NCBI GenBank assembly: GCA_963966185.1 | Contig: CAWZYM010000048.1 | Coordinates: forward strand, 132,001-196,000 | Direction of reading: 5' to 3' | Length of the DNA: 64,000 nucleotides | Source of the DNA: Rhabditoides inermis | Taxonomy: Eukaryota; Nematoda; Chromadorea; Rhabditida; Rhabditidae | In this document: positions 23,001 to 35,542 of the stretch, in pieces | Position numbering within the stretch: the stretch's first letter is position 1 | Layout: each line of letters opens with the position of its first letter | Translations under genes and position numbers: made by a program | The notes under the pieces: model-generated | Told to the model about the DNA's origin: nothing | The model's database searches: none | What the model saw: the letters and a program-made list of their open reading frames with translations, nothing else

Positions 23001-26000
23001 GTGTTGCAGAAGAGGTAGCTAGGGGTGGTGATGGCAGCTCCACCCACTCACTCCACCCATGGCAGGGTGGACTTGCATGGGTGGAGTGAGTGAGTGAGTG
23101 AGTGAGTGTGTTGCAGAAGAGGTAGCTAGGGGTGGTGATGGCAGCTCCACCCACTCACTCCACCCATGGCAGGGTGGACTTGCATGGGTGGAGTGAGTGA
23201 GTGAGTGTGTTGCAGAAGAGGTAGCTAGGGGTGATGATGGCAGCTCCACCCACTCACTCCACCCATGGCAGGGTGGACTTGCATGGGTGGAGTGAGTGAG
23301 TGAGTGTGTTGCAGAAGAGGTAGCTAGGGGTGGTGATGGCAGCTCCACCCACTCACTTCACCCATGGCAGGGTGGACTTGCATGGGTGGAGTGAGTGAGT
23401 GAGTGTGTTGCAGAAGAGGTAGCTAGGGGTGATGATGGCAGCTCCACCCACTCACTCCACCCATGGCAGGGTGGACTTGCATGGGTGGAGTGAGTGAGTG
23501 AGTGTGTTGCAGAAGAGGTAGCTAGGGGTGGTGATGGCAGCTCCACCCACTCACTTCACCCATGGCAGGGTGGACTTGCATGGGTGGAGTGAGTGAGTGA
23601 GTGTGTTGCAGAAGAGGTAGCTAGGGGTGATGATGGCAGCTCCACCCACTCACTCCACCCATGGCAGGGTGGACTTGCATGGGTGGAGTGAGTGAGTGTG
23701 TGTGTTGCAGAAGAGGTAGCTAGGGGTGGTGATGGCAGCTCCACCCACTCACTCCACCCATGGCAGGGTGGACTTGCATGGGTGGAGTGAGTGAGGGAGT
23801 GAGTGAGTGAGTGAGTGTGTAGCAGAAGAGGTAGCTAGGGGTGGTGATGGCAGCTCCACCCACTCACTCCACCCATGGCAGGGTGGACTTGCATGGGTGG
23901 AGTGAGTGAGTGAGTGAGTGAGTGTGTTGCAGAAGAGGTAGCTAGGGGTGGTGATGGCAGCTCCACCCACTCACTCCACCCATGGCAGGGTGGACTTGCA
24001 TGGGTGGAGTGAGTGAGTGAGTGAGTGAGTGAGTGAGTGAGTGAGTGAGTGAGTGAGTGAGTGAGTGTGTTGCAGAAGAGGTAGCTAGGGGTGGTGATGG
24101 CAGCTCCACCCACTCACTTCACCCATGGCAGGGTGGACTTGCATGGGTGGAGTGAGTGAGTGAGTGAGTGAGTGTGTTGCAGAAGAGGTAGCTAGGGGTG
24201 GTGATGGCAGCTCCACCCACTCACTCCACCCATGGCAGGGTGGACTTGCATGGGTGGAGTGAGTGAGTGAGTGAGTGAGTGTGTTGCAGAAGAGGTAGCT
24301 AGGGGTGATGATGGCAGCTCCACCCACTCACTCCACCCATGGCAGGGTGGACTTGCATGGGTGGAGTGAGTGAGTGAGTGTGTTGCAGAAGAGGTAGCTA
24401 GGGGTGGTGATGGCAGCTCCACCCACTCACTTCACCCATGGCAGGGTGGACTTGCATGGGTGGAGTGAGTGAGTGAGTGTGTTGCAGAAGAGGTAGCTAG
24501 GGGTGGTGATGGCAGCTCCACCCACTCACTTCACCCATGGCAGGGTGGACTTGCATGGGTGGAGTGAGTGAGTGAGTGTGTTGCAGAAGAGGTAGCTAGG
24601 GGTGGTGATGGCAGCTCCACCCACTCACTTCACCCATGGCAGGGTGGACTTGCATGGGTGGAGTGAGTGAGTGAGTGTGTTGCAGAAGAGGTAGCTAGGG
24701 GTGATGATGGCAGCTCCACCCACTCACTCCACCCATGGCAGGGTGGACTTGCATGGGTGGAGTGAGTGAGTGTGTGTGTTGCAGAAGAGGTAGCTAGGGG
24801 TGGTGATGGCAGCTCCACCCACTCACTCCACCCATGGCAGGGTGGACTTGCATGGGTGGAGTGAGTGAGGGAGTGAGTGAGTGAGTGAGTGTGTAGCAGA
24901 AGAGGTAGCTAGGGGTGGTGATGGCAGCTCCACCCACTCACTCCACCCATGGCAGGGTGGACTTGCATGGGTGGAGTGAGTGAGTGAGTGAGTGTGTTGC
25001 AGAAGAGGTAGCTAGGGGTGGTGATGGCAGCTCCACCCACTCACTCCACCCATGGCAGGGTGGACTTGCATGGGTGGAGTGAGTGAGTGAGTGAGTGAGT
25101 GAGTGAGTGAGTGAGTGAGTGAGTGTGTTGCAGAAGAGGTAGCTAGGGGTGGTGATGGCAGCTCCACCCACTCACTTCACCCATGGCAGGGTGGACTTGC
25201 ATGGGTGGAGTGAGTGAGTGAGTGAGTGAGTGTGTTGCAGAAGAGGTAGCTAGGGGTGGTGATGGCAGCTCCACCCACTCACTCCACCCATGGCAGGGTG
25301 GACTTGCATGGGTGGAGTGAGTGAGTGAGTGAGTGAGTGTGTTGCAGAAGAGGTAGCTAGGGGTGGTGATGGCAGCTCCACCCACTCACTCCACCCATGG
25401 CAGGGTGGACTTGCATGGGTGGAGTGAGTGAGTGAGTGAGTGAGTGAGTGAGTGAGTGAGTGTGTTGCAGAAGAGGTAGCTAGGGGTGGTGATGGCAGCT
25501 CCACCCACTCACTTCACCCATGGCAGGGTGGACTTGCATGGGTGGAGTGAGTGAGTGAGTGTGTTGCAGAAGAGGTAGCTAGGGGTGATGATGGCAGCTC
25601 CACCCACTCACTCCACCCATGGCAGGGTGGACTTGCATGGGTGGAGTGAGTGAGTGTGTGTGTTGCAGAAGAGGTAGCTAGGGGTGGTGATGGCAGCTCC
25701 ACCCACTCACTCCACCCATGGCAGGGTGGACTTGCATGGGTGGAGTGAGTGAGGGAGTGAGTGAGTGAGTGAGTGTGTAGCAGAAGAGGTAGCTAGGGGT
25801 GGTGATGGCAGCTCCACCCACTCACTCCACCCATGGCAGGGTGGACTTGCATGGGTGGAGTGAGTGAGTGAGTGAGTGAGTGTGTTGCAGAAGAGGTAGC
25901 TAGGGGTGGTGATGGCAGCTCCACCCACTCACTCCACCCATGGCAGGGTGGACTTGCATGGGTGGAGTGAGTGAGTGAGTGAGTGAGTGAGTGAGTGAGT

Positions 26001-27521
26001 GAGTGAGTGAGTGAGTGTGTTGCAGAAGAGGTAGCTAGGGGTGGTGATGGCAGCTTCACCCACTCACTCCACCCATGGCAGGGTGGACTTGCATGGGTGG
26101 AGTGAGTGAGTGAGTGTGTTGCAGAAGAGGTAGCTAGGGGTGGTGATGGCAGCTCCACCCACTCACTCCACCCATGGCAGGGTGGACTTGCATGGGTGGA
26201 GTGAGTGAGTGAGTGTGTTGCAGAAGAGGTAGCTAGGGGTGGTGATGGCAGCTCCACCCACTCACTCCACCCATGGCAGGGTGGACTTGCATGGGTGGAG
26301 TGAGTGAGTGAGTGAGTGAGTGAGTGAGTGTGTTGCAGAAGAGGTAGCTAGGGGTGGTGATGGCAGCTCCACCCACTCACTCCACCCATGGCAGGGTGGA
26401 CTTGCATGGGTGGAGTGAGGGAGTGAGTGAGTGAGTGTGTTGCAGAAGAGGTAGCTAGGGGTGGTGATGGCAGCTCCACCCACTCACTCCACCCATGGCA
26501 GGGTGGACTTGCATGGGTGGAGTGAGTGAGTGAGTGTGTTGCAGAAGAGGTAGCTAGGGGTGGTGATGGCAGCTCCACCCACTCACTCCACCCATGGCAG
26601 GGTGGACTTGCATGGGTGGAGTGAGTGAGTGAGTGTGTTGCAGAAGAGGTAGCTAGGGGTGGTGATGGCAGCTCCACCCACTCACTCCACCCATGGCAGG
26701 GTGGACTTGCATGGGTGGAGTGAGTGAGTGAGTGTGTTGCAGAAGAGGTAGCTAGGGGTGATGATGGCAGCTCCACCCACTCACTCCACCCATGGCAGGG
26801 TGGACTTGCATGGGTGGAGTGAGTGAGTGTGTGTGTGTTGCAGAAGACGCTGAATGGCTACCGCAAGTGTGCCTCGATCGCGGCCCACTATGGAATGAGC
26901 GACGTGTTCGACAACCTCATCATACACCTGTGCAAGTTCAGCACACTCAGGACCGGACACGATGGTGGGATAGGGATACGAGTGCACTAGTCTCATTTGT
27001 ATACAGGGATAGGGAGGAAGGAAGAGAGAGAGAGAGAGAGAGAACTGTGTTTTCCAGGCAACACGGAGGATGAGTTGGAGGCGGAGCGACAGCGCGCGCT
27101 CACCGAAGCGGGAGTGTCGCGGATGCCATCCGAGGTACGGTGGATGGACATGTGATACTGTAGTGTGGACGGGATACTGTACCTATGCACTATTGCTCCC
27201 TCCAGGTTGCGGCTGTGTTCGGGGAGGACGCGAAGGCTCAGCTGGCGGCCCGCACTCTGTTCCAGCTGGTGCACCAACACGGAGACATACTCAAGGAGGT
27301 TAGTTGAGTGACGTCATTGGCATGATGACATGATCAAGCTGGCCGGTGACGTGACGTGATTTGCAGGGCTGGAAGAGTGTGCTGGACTGCCTGTTGCATC
27401 TGCTGCGTGCTCGTCTTCTGCCGCAGGAGCTTACAGAGGTGGAGGACTACGTGGACAGCAAGGGATGGGTCAGCATCGTCCGCCCTCTCAGCAGGTGAGC
27501 GAGCACTGCACACCGCAACAC

Positions 27522-27594
<73 letters not shown>

Positions 27595-30500
27595 TACACG
27601 CACGCACGCACACGCAATGAATCAATTTGATGTTGCTTTCAGCAAGCACGAGCCTCGGTCAGACAGCGGTCTGCTGTCGTGGTTCGGTCTGGGAGGAAGT
27701 GAACAGCAACAGAACAAGAGGCCGTCGGAGGAGCAGCAGAAGGCGATGAAGACTGCCGAGCAGGTGGTGGCCGAGTGCAAGCCAGCACACGTGATCACCG
27801 ACAGCAAGTACCTGACAGCGAGTGCCCTGGTGGAGATGGTGTCAGCTGTGACGGCGGCCAGCCAGGCAGTTGTCCAGTCTGTCGATGCCAACGCAAAGGG
27901 CGCCATTGGAGGCCAGCTCACACACGACGACGAGGACGCACTCATCTTCTATCTCGAGATGATCATCGCCATTTCCATCGAGAACAAGGTACGTCTCCCG
28001 TGTCGCCCTACCCGTACTTTAGACAGAATCGTAGTTGTTGTACTTGTTACTTGTTTATAGACTAGTTCGCATTATCCTTGGTTCCGCCCCCTTACACTCG
28101 TTCCCTAGGATCGTCTCTCTCTGGTGTGGCCTTCAGTGCGCTCTCACATTGAGTGGCTGCTGTCGAAGAGGTTCGGACGGAATCCGATGCTCGTAGAGAG
28201 AGCAGTGGTCGGACTGCTGCGGGTCGCCAACAGGAATCTGTTCCGGTGAGAGGGAGAGAGGGAGGGAGGGGAGGGGGATGACGTCGTCTGTGTTGCAGGG
28301 ACCGCGACCAGGTGGCGGACGACGTGTTGCAGTCTCTGTCTCTGCTGCTCCGCCTGCCGCCTGCCGCCCTGTTCATGTTCTCCCGCCAGATTGCCTATGG
28401 ACTGCACGAGCTGCTCCGCGCCAATGCAGCCAACGTGCACCTGAGAGAGCACTGGGCTGTGCTCTTCGCCCTCCTCGAGGCTGCCGGAGCAGCTGTACTC
28501 CCCGATGATGTCGAGGTGGGCGGGGAGGAAAAGGGCGTGGCGAACAGAAGGAGATCTAAATGTACGCGATTCCAGCAGCCTCAACCGCAGACGGACGAGC
28601 GGCAAGTGCACTCGGAGACGGAGGCGAGTGGAAGGCGGGGCACGGAAGTGTGTGACAGGGGATACACGAGCGATGACATGGAGAGGAGGAGGAGGGAGTA
28701 CGCATCGACATCCGATGGAGACAGTGCGGTCGGAAGAGGGGGAGGAGGGGGAAGCAGCGAGTGGATACATCTCGGACACCACGACGGTCGGTCGGATGGG
28801 GTGGGAGGAGGGGGGGGAGTAGATGTGTATAGTATACTCGGAGGGATGTGGCTGTTTGAATGAGTGACCCGATTGTGATGGTTTATACATATGTAGTCAT
28901 CTCTCATCCCGCCTGTCAGTTGCAGCCCACCGTGCGACGGAGGACGCTCTCCGTTCCCTCGGCGGTAGAGGCGCAGTGGCTGCGGCGACGAGCTTCGCAC
29001 GAGGATCCCTCGTCCTGCGAAACAACCTCGGCAGACATGAGCCCGCCGCATTCCTCAAGGTGCGAACAGAGTAGCACGATAAGAAGATGCGGATGGGGTT
29101 GGCTTGTGATCCCGAGTGGTTGGGGTATTGAGGAGTGGTTGTAGATTGTGAAGGGCTCGTTGTAGGTGTCGGAGACGCTGGCTTTCCTGCTCCGCGACGC
29201 AGTCCACGCGACGCCGCACAACTTGGAGTCGTGTGTGCAGTGCGTGCGCACATTCGTCGAGGCGAGTCTCGACGGGGGCCGCTATGCGGCCGGACCCCTC
29301 TCCGGAGATGCACACAACACGATGAGGAGTCACACCCATCACAAGACCATGGGTGAGTGACCGAGTCCTCTCTCTACATGCCTTACACTTGCACATATCT
29401 CTTCTCTGTGAATGTGGGTTGTGGTGCGGGAGTGGGATATTGCCTGGAATCCGTGTTCAGGTCTTTGGACGGACGTGGACGAGGGCGGGTCGGAGGAGGT
29501 GGTGGAAGAGAAGCAGCTGTCTGCCAGCTACCTCCACGTCTCCCTCCAACTACTCGACCTCTGCCAGCAACTACAGCACAGGGCGCCCCACATGTACGCC
29601 GCCTGGGCCAGGGAACAGCAGCCGCACAAGGGTGCGTGCAGGGAGCGGGTCGGGTGATGGTGACGTCATGGGGTGGGGATGACGTCGGTTTACATTTCAG
29701 CGGAGGCATGCAGTCGTCTGGTGTGGTCTGAGGTGTGGCGGCCGCTGCTGCAGGCGATCGCTCGACTGTGCACAGACTGTCGCCGCCAAGTCCGCGCCCA
29801 GGCACTCAACCACCTCGTCGTACGTCCCCCTCCCCCCCCCCCCCCTCTCTCTCTCTCTCCCTTCTCTACGGTCTCCCTTACAGCGCGCGTTCCTGCCGTG
29901 TGACGCGGCAGTGCTGTCGGGAGAGGAGTGGGAGGCGTGTTTCGGGGACGCCCTGTTCCCTCTGCTAGCCAAGCTGCTCGAGCCTTTCTCTCCGATGGAT
30001 CCCCTTGGAATGGAGGAGACCCGCGTGCGCGCCATCCAACTCGTAGCCAAGACCCTCCTCAACCATCTCACGTACGTTGGCAACACATCACATAGAACAC
30101 GTATAGTTGATGTGCTAATGTGAACATGTGTAGCGCTCTGTCGGCGCTGCCGTCGTTCCCTGCTCTTTGGCTGCGTCTGCTCGACTACATGGAGAGGTAT
30201 CTGCGGGTGGAGGGAGGCAGTGAACTGCTCGCAGAGGCTGTCCCCGAGAGTCTCAAGGTGAGGAGAGGAGCGAGGGGGAGCGAGGGGTCTCACACTGTCG
30301 CTTAGAACATGTTGCTTGTGCTGTCTTCGACTGGCGCGTTCTCGGCGATTCCCGGTCTGCACGAGATGACCGTCTCTCGTATGGGAGCCGTCCTGCCACA
30401 ACTCATCAAGGAGGTCATGCCTCCGCAGCCGGAGAGCAAGAGGTACACTGAGAGTGAGAGAAAGACGTGTCTCGTTTCGTTTCAGTCCCACGTCGACGTC

Positions 30501-31071
30501 GTCTGAGAGGGGCTCGACGCTGTCGCTGAGCGGCCAGCAACCGAGTCGGCCCGTGATGGGAGGAGTGCAGATTGCCCCTGCGAGTGGATCGGCTCCTCAG
30601 TCGCCACACAAGGCGGCTGCTGCCGCTGTCCACACGGCGCCCGCCCCAGTCTTCCCCCAGCCGCCGCCGTCGCAGCCAGCCCCTGTGCCGCAACCTGCGG
30701 CGCAGTCCGTCCTCCCCCCGCAGCCCGTCCAGCCAGTCCAAGCTGTGCAGATGCCTGAGATGCCTATGGTGAGTGGCTGTGGAAAGGAGAGGGACTGACG
30801 AGGTGTGTTCAGATGAGTGCGTACTGTGCGCAGTCTGGCGCCCTGTCTCCTGCCACAGCTACCCCGACCAGTGCTGGAGTGGGCGTGTCCCCGTCGGCTG
30901 AGCACCTCTACCAGCCTGTTCCCTCGGACGCTGCTCCTGCTCCCCAGCAGCCCGTGGCTGCCCCCGCCTCGCAGCAGGCGGCAGTCCCGCAGCCACACTA
31001 TGCACAGCCCTACTATCATACCCAGATGACGGCCGAGTATGCTGCCTACTATGCACACATGATGCAGCAGC

Positions 31072-31105
<34 letters not shown>

Positions 31106-31545
31106 TCATATGCAGCAGATGCAGGTGGGGAAGGGGGGAGAGGGAAGGGAGGAAGAGGGGGAGGGGAGTCTGTCGGTTGCAGCTGAGCGCGTCGAACCCT
31201 CTGGTGTCGCAGCCACATCCCAACGTGCAGCTCGCGGCCAGCCCCAACAGCGCCTTCACCTATGTCCACGATCCGGTAACATTGATTATTGATCAGTTGT
31301 CGATTGATGTATTTTAGGACAACTATAATGAACTATGAAAATAGTGTGTAATTGTGAGTTGTGAGACTTGTCGATAATTTGAGTCAAGTGTTGTGTTTCA
31401 GAGTGGTGTGTACCCGACGACGCACCAGACTTCCTATCACCCCTATCAGATGCCTGGCCAGCAGGGTCAGCCTCAGCACTCGCATGAGCAGCCGCCTCAG
31501 TATGATGCCCACATGTATCAGCAGCAGTCAGATGAGAGGCGTTGA
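16425..31545 (+). CDS. GBF1: Golgi Arf guanine-nucleotide exchange factor GBF1
   Basis: A gene of roughly 30 exons from ATG 16425 to TGA 31543-31545. The protein follows animal GBF1 in order: DCB domain (about 16425-17400), an acidic/basic linker, HUS domain (18085-20540), Sec7 domain (about 20690-21666) and HDS regions (26844-30440), ending in a Pro/Gln-rich tail. Sec7 shows [12 protein letters not shown], the glutamic finger FRLPGE near 21020, [12 protein letters not shown], then [19 protein letters not shown] and [15 protein letters not shown]. After the giant intron 21667-26843 the gene resumes with [17 protein letters not shown] and [14 protein letters not shown], as in human GBF1. Later blocks such as [15 protein letters not shown] and [12 protein letters not shown] also match. 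GBF1 loads Arf1 with GTP at the cis-Golgi to recruit COPI coats. A polyglutamine run (CAA repeat) lies at about 31063-31105. Some exon borders in 28500-28930 are unresolved. Confidence 0.95.
18455..18481. repeat. GC-rich perfect hairpin in a GBF1 intron
   Basis: AGAGGGCGC and GCGCCCTCT flank a four-base loop inside the intron 18257-19806. No function is evident. Confidence 0.6.
18871..19216. mobile_element. Small fold-back (MITE-like) inverted repeat in a GBF1 intron
   Basis: The left arm (about 18871-18976, beginning ATCTTTCAAAAGTACTTCC) is matched in reverse by 19089-19216. The right arm carries an internal duplication of a GAGACAACGGTACAAACC unit. About 110 bases separate the arms. There is no coding capacity. 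It sits in the 1.55-kb intron between the HUS exon ending RALLQ and the next exon, which begins LLDTEK. Confidence 0.75.
19366..19615. repeat. Two diverged direct repeats of about 55 bp
   Basis: The block TGCACTCCCAACAGGCTTA plus about 35 following bases (CCTTATCGTCTCACAGTGAA) occurs at about 19368 and again at about 19549, roughly 180 bases apart and about 90% alike. Confidence 0.7.
19970..20029. repeat. (GGGA)n followed by (GA)n
   Basis: Compound microsatellite in a short GBF1 intron. Confidence 0.9.
21729..26843 (+). repeat. Tandem array of about 48 units filling a GBF1 intron
   Basis: Counting the invariant segment TTGCATGGGTGG gives about 48 units of roughly 99-132 bases. Length differences come mainly from variable numbers of GAGT tetranucleotides. 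Each unit reads TGTGTTGCAGAAGAGGTAGC, then TAGGGGTG(A/G)TGATGGCAGC, the hairpin CACTCACTCCACCCATG / 14-nt loop / CATGGGTGGAGTGAGTG, and the GAGT run. Variants include TTC for TCC in the hairpin and GTAGCAG for TTGCAG. The real acceptor (…GTGTTGCAG before AAGACGCTG at 26844) lies exactly where another unit would begin, so the array looks like repeated duplication of the intron's 3' splice site and flanking DNA. Frames across the array are not genes. Confidence 0.97.
27520..27600. repeat. (CACATA)n hexanucleotide repeat
   Basis: About 13 copies of ACACAT in a GBF1 intron, immediately after the exon ending VRPLS. Confidence 0.95.
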
Positions 31546-31793
31546 AGGAGGGGAGAGGGACGGTCTGCCAAAGAGTCTTCTAGGAGTAGCCACGCGTTGT
31601 CCTTGTCCTTGTTATGCGCCCTCCACTATTCGTTGCTTTTGTGTGAACAATTTATAGAGAGTTTATTCCAGTCGGTAATGTGATATGTATATGTTTCCGT
31701 TTACTTGTCTCCATATTCTCGTATTAGAGTGAACGATGACATGTATGTGTTTTGTGTAATATTTGCGAAGTAAATATTCGGGGGAGGTTTAAT

Positions 31794-31799
31794 AATAAA
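31794..31799 (+). terminator. Polyadenylation signal AATAAA (GBF1)
   Basis: Canonical signal about 250 bases after the GBF1 stop. The remaining stretch to 32416 shows no recognisable gene; a 116-codon open frame at 32055-32405 has no splice or homology support. Confidence 0.65.
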
Positions 31800-32415
31800 T
31801 ATTTCCTTACAGTGACTCTAGTGGATTACAGGACATGTACTAGTATAATGCGACTGCTAGAAACGGCAACAGAGGTGTATCAGGCGGGAGGAGGGAGATA
31901 AGAAGGAAGATGGAGATTAGAATATCACTACTAGGGTGGACGAATCTCATCGCTATGCTGTATTGGAGTACCGACTGATGTTTTGTAGGTAGGAGTGGTG
32001 GTGGTGTGAGTATGTTGTCTGTGCTGCGAGAGTGGATGAAGGAACGGGAGCGAGGTGTGGATAGGTGACTGGAGAGGATTGCATGTGAGACCCGACTCGA
32101 GTGGGAAGCCGCTGCGCAGACGCGCGCTATTGCTCTCGCCGCAACAGCCGACAGGGCTGGGTGGGTTTGAGATGAAGAGGTTGGATGCTGACCTGCCTAC
32201 ACTGCATGTTCACGTAGATGCCAACTGGGCTGTCCTCTCACGAGTGCTCGGATCAGAGACAGTACATTACTACGAAAATACCAAGAACGCTTCCAGTCTC
32301 GCTAGTTCGCACGCCACACAGTTGGCATGCTGTGAAATGACAACGTGGTCAGATACATGCGAGTTCATACGACATCCACACTCGGTCAACAGTTCCCAGC
32401 TATAAACACGTTGTA

Positions 32416-32416
<1 letters not shown>

Positions 32417-32509
<93 letters not shown>

Positions 32510-32545
32510 TCCTCCCTCCCTCTCTTTCTTCCCTCTCTCTCTTTC
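32417..32545. repeat. (CT)n-rich microsatellite
   Basis: About 130 bases of CT with interspersed CCCT and TTCT, between the 3' ends of the converging GBF1 and BPI-like genes. Confidence 0.95.
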
Positions 32546-32816
32546 TTGAAGTCATTCGGCAACAGTGATTTTTTCGCTTGGCGGTCTCATTGCGCGTTCT
32601 TCGCAGCGCAAGCGCAGGCTAATGACTTCATTCCAATGATAAATTAAATGCGAATGCGCCAAAGAGTGCGGTCGGTTTTGGAAATAACTCCGTTCGGAAA
32701 AGGTCAACGTTATATAACAATCGAATTGGTCATTATAAACATCATATTTACATACACAATACAAAATCATAAATGGTCAGCGCTATTGTGGTGTGGCAGT
32801 CGCTTGTTCTTGTTGG

Positions 32817-33222
32817 TTAGGTGCAGAATTTGCACAGGTGTTTCAAAGGACTCCATTCGACCCTCCTCTCCTCATGGCGCACATTCAACTCCACTACTGC
32901 CTCATTCACAAGAGCAGTGATCGTCGTCGGATCTGAATGACGTCATAGGATTATGGATGGTGTAAACTCACCATCGACTATCATTCCATCGAATATGGGA
33001 ATAACAAGTCCGTGTTTCGCAACAGTCTGGATAGCAACCCTGAGGAGAGGACGGACGGCCGTGTTGAGAAGACGGAGAAGTCTGGAAGAGGGTAGAGAGG
33101 GAGAGAGAGGGGAGGAGGGAGAGAAGGAGAGAGCAGAGGGAAAAGGAGAGAGAATAAGGGAGAGGGAGAGAGAGGGACGAGGAGAGGGAATGAGAAGAGA
33201 AGGAGAAAATAGAGGGGAAACT

Positions 33223-33256
<34 letters not shown>

Positions 33257-33369
33257 AACGAGGAGAGAGAGAGAGGGAAGAAGAGAGATAGAAGGGAAGA
33301 AGATGGAAACGGAGAGAGAGAGGGAGGAAGAGAGAGGGGAGGAGGGAGAGAAAGAGAGAGAAGAGAGGA

Positions 33370-33419
<50 letters not shown>

Positions 33420-33969
33420 GTGGGCGACACGTGGCCTACAGTCGACGATACTTGAGTGACGTTCACTTGCACATCTGTCACATCCGCTGATATTCTTCCA
33501 GATGCTACCTGTGGAGAGAGAAGCGCCATAACAGACATGCCTGAATGAATATCCTCTCTTCTGTCTCCCCGACTCCTCGCTCCCACCTAGTCTCGCGAGT
33601 ACTTTCGGGTTTTCCTCTGCTGGATGCAGTAGGATATCCGCATAGAACTCGATGTCAACAGAAGGAGTCGTGTTTCTGAAACAAACAAAAAGAAAATTAT
33701 CATTAATCATTCTAAAATCACTATATTATATACATCTAATAAGTTCAATGACAAGCACTTATTATATCAAGATGTACTATGTCACTGACGTGTGTAGGTT
33801 GACGGTTGGTGGCTTGGCAGTGTGCAGAAGAACATCGACGAAGCCTTCTGGATACTCCCTCAGACCAGGGAAGATGCGGCCAGCGCAGATGGAGAGCATC
33901 GAACATCTGCAAGGAGAGAGGGGGACGAGAGAGAGAGAGAGAGAGAGAGACACAGAGACACAGAGACAC

Positions 33970-34031
<62 letters not shown>

Positions 34032-34151
34032 ACCTCGTTCGTAAAATACTAGACAGCTCCGGTACATCTTTTGTCAGTAAAATGTCGATCAACTTCGAGT
34101 TATGCGCCGTTTCAAGGAGACAGTTCGGAACCTACAAATATTTGTAACACC

Positions 34152-34192
<41 letters not shown>

Positions 34193-35494
34193 CCAACATG
34201 CAACACCTTACCTGCGACGATACCCAAATGGAGACCATGGAATCTGCGGTTGTTGGAACTGAACAGCTATGATTACACTTTTCAATATATGCTTATAAAC
34301 CTTTCTTCACATTACTTCCCGAAAGGCAGTTGATCTTTCCATATGTGAGTTCACCCGCTAGGTCGACATCGATATAAGAACTGAAAAAGAAGCATGAAAC
34401 AGAAGGGGGGATAGGCTGACTTTGTGATGACAGGATCGTCAACGAGCGCGTAGTCTATCCAGAGTCCCCATCCAATGGACACTTGGAGGGGCAGGTCCCT
34501 GAGGAGGGCATTCGCCTGCACCACAAGGTCCCCCCTCGCAGAGATGCACAACTAGAGACAACTTCCTTCTCTCTCACACTCTATATCTCTCATCCTGTCA
34601 TCTATCTCAACATACGCTCTTTGTTTCTCTGCCTCTCTCACCTGATTGTGAATGATCTTTTTGACAGCCTTGGACACTTCCGAACGGAACAGATTAATTA
34701 TCCACGGGAGTACACCGCCACCGATTCTGCAACACGCCACGCGCTCATAGAGAACACGCCACACGCCGTACTCACTCGATCTCCAATAGGCCGATGTCTG
34801 CGCGACACGCAGTTACTTCCAACTGCGGGCGACCCTCCGCTGCGTACACCTACACAGCCTCTCCCCCTCTCCCCCTCTCCCCCTCTCCCCCTCCCCCTCT
34901 CCCCCTCTCCCCCTCTCCCCCTCTCCCCCTCTCCCCCTCTCCCCCTCTCCCCCTCTCCCCCTCTCCCCCTCTCCCCCTCTCTCTCTAGCCCTCTCCCTCT
35001 CCCCCTCCCTTCCCCCTTCTTCTCTTCTCACCCTTGTAGTGAGTCGCAGTCTGATATCCGAGGCTAGAGCACGCACCCAACCCGACTCGGAGTACTGAAA
35101 CAAGGTGGTATTTATTCGAATAAGTTCCATTTATGTTTACATCAATGAGCCACGTATATGATGCGTCCCACAGTCCCTCTATCTTCAGAGTTCCATTGCG
35201 AGTATCCACTGCGAGTCCCGAGGGAGAAATCGAGTAGACGAAACTACAACCACTCATATTTTAAACTAGTTTACGTCAAGTATCAGGGTTATTCTTTTGT
35301 TTACTGCATTACTCACTTGGGTGTGTGCAGTTTGGTGACGTGAATATGGCTAGCAGTTACAGTACCCCTTCCGGGACCGCCTCGGATTGGAAGAGTGATC
35401 GAAGGAAACTCGATCTTTGGAATCTCCCTGTCCATCTGTTATCAAATACGTAGGTATCGAGAGGGTTGTAAAGGGAGTTCGCGATGAAGAGGGG

Positions 35495-35542
<48 letters not shown>

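Noticed and set aside
21729..26843. CRISPR-like array
   Set aside because: Units are contiguous with no unique spacers, the hairpin is inside each unit, and the genome is eukaryotic with the array inside a split gene.
21676..26996. Many minus-strand frames repeating a Thr/His/Ser-rich peptide
   Set aside because: They all read the intron tandem array of GBF1. Unit lengths vary and are often not multiples of three, so frames shift between units, and there is no start or splice support.
27356..28060. 234-codon plus-strand frame with a Thr/His run
   Set aside because: Its HTHTHT run is the (CACATA)n intron of GBF1; only the second half is real GBF1 exon.
32943..33710. 255-codon minus-strand Ser/Leu-rich frame
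   Set aside because: Combines two true BPI-family exons with the GA/CT intron between them; the repeat part is intronic.
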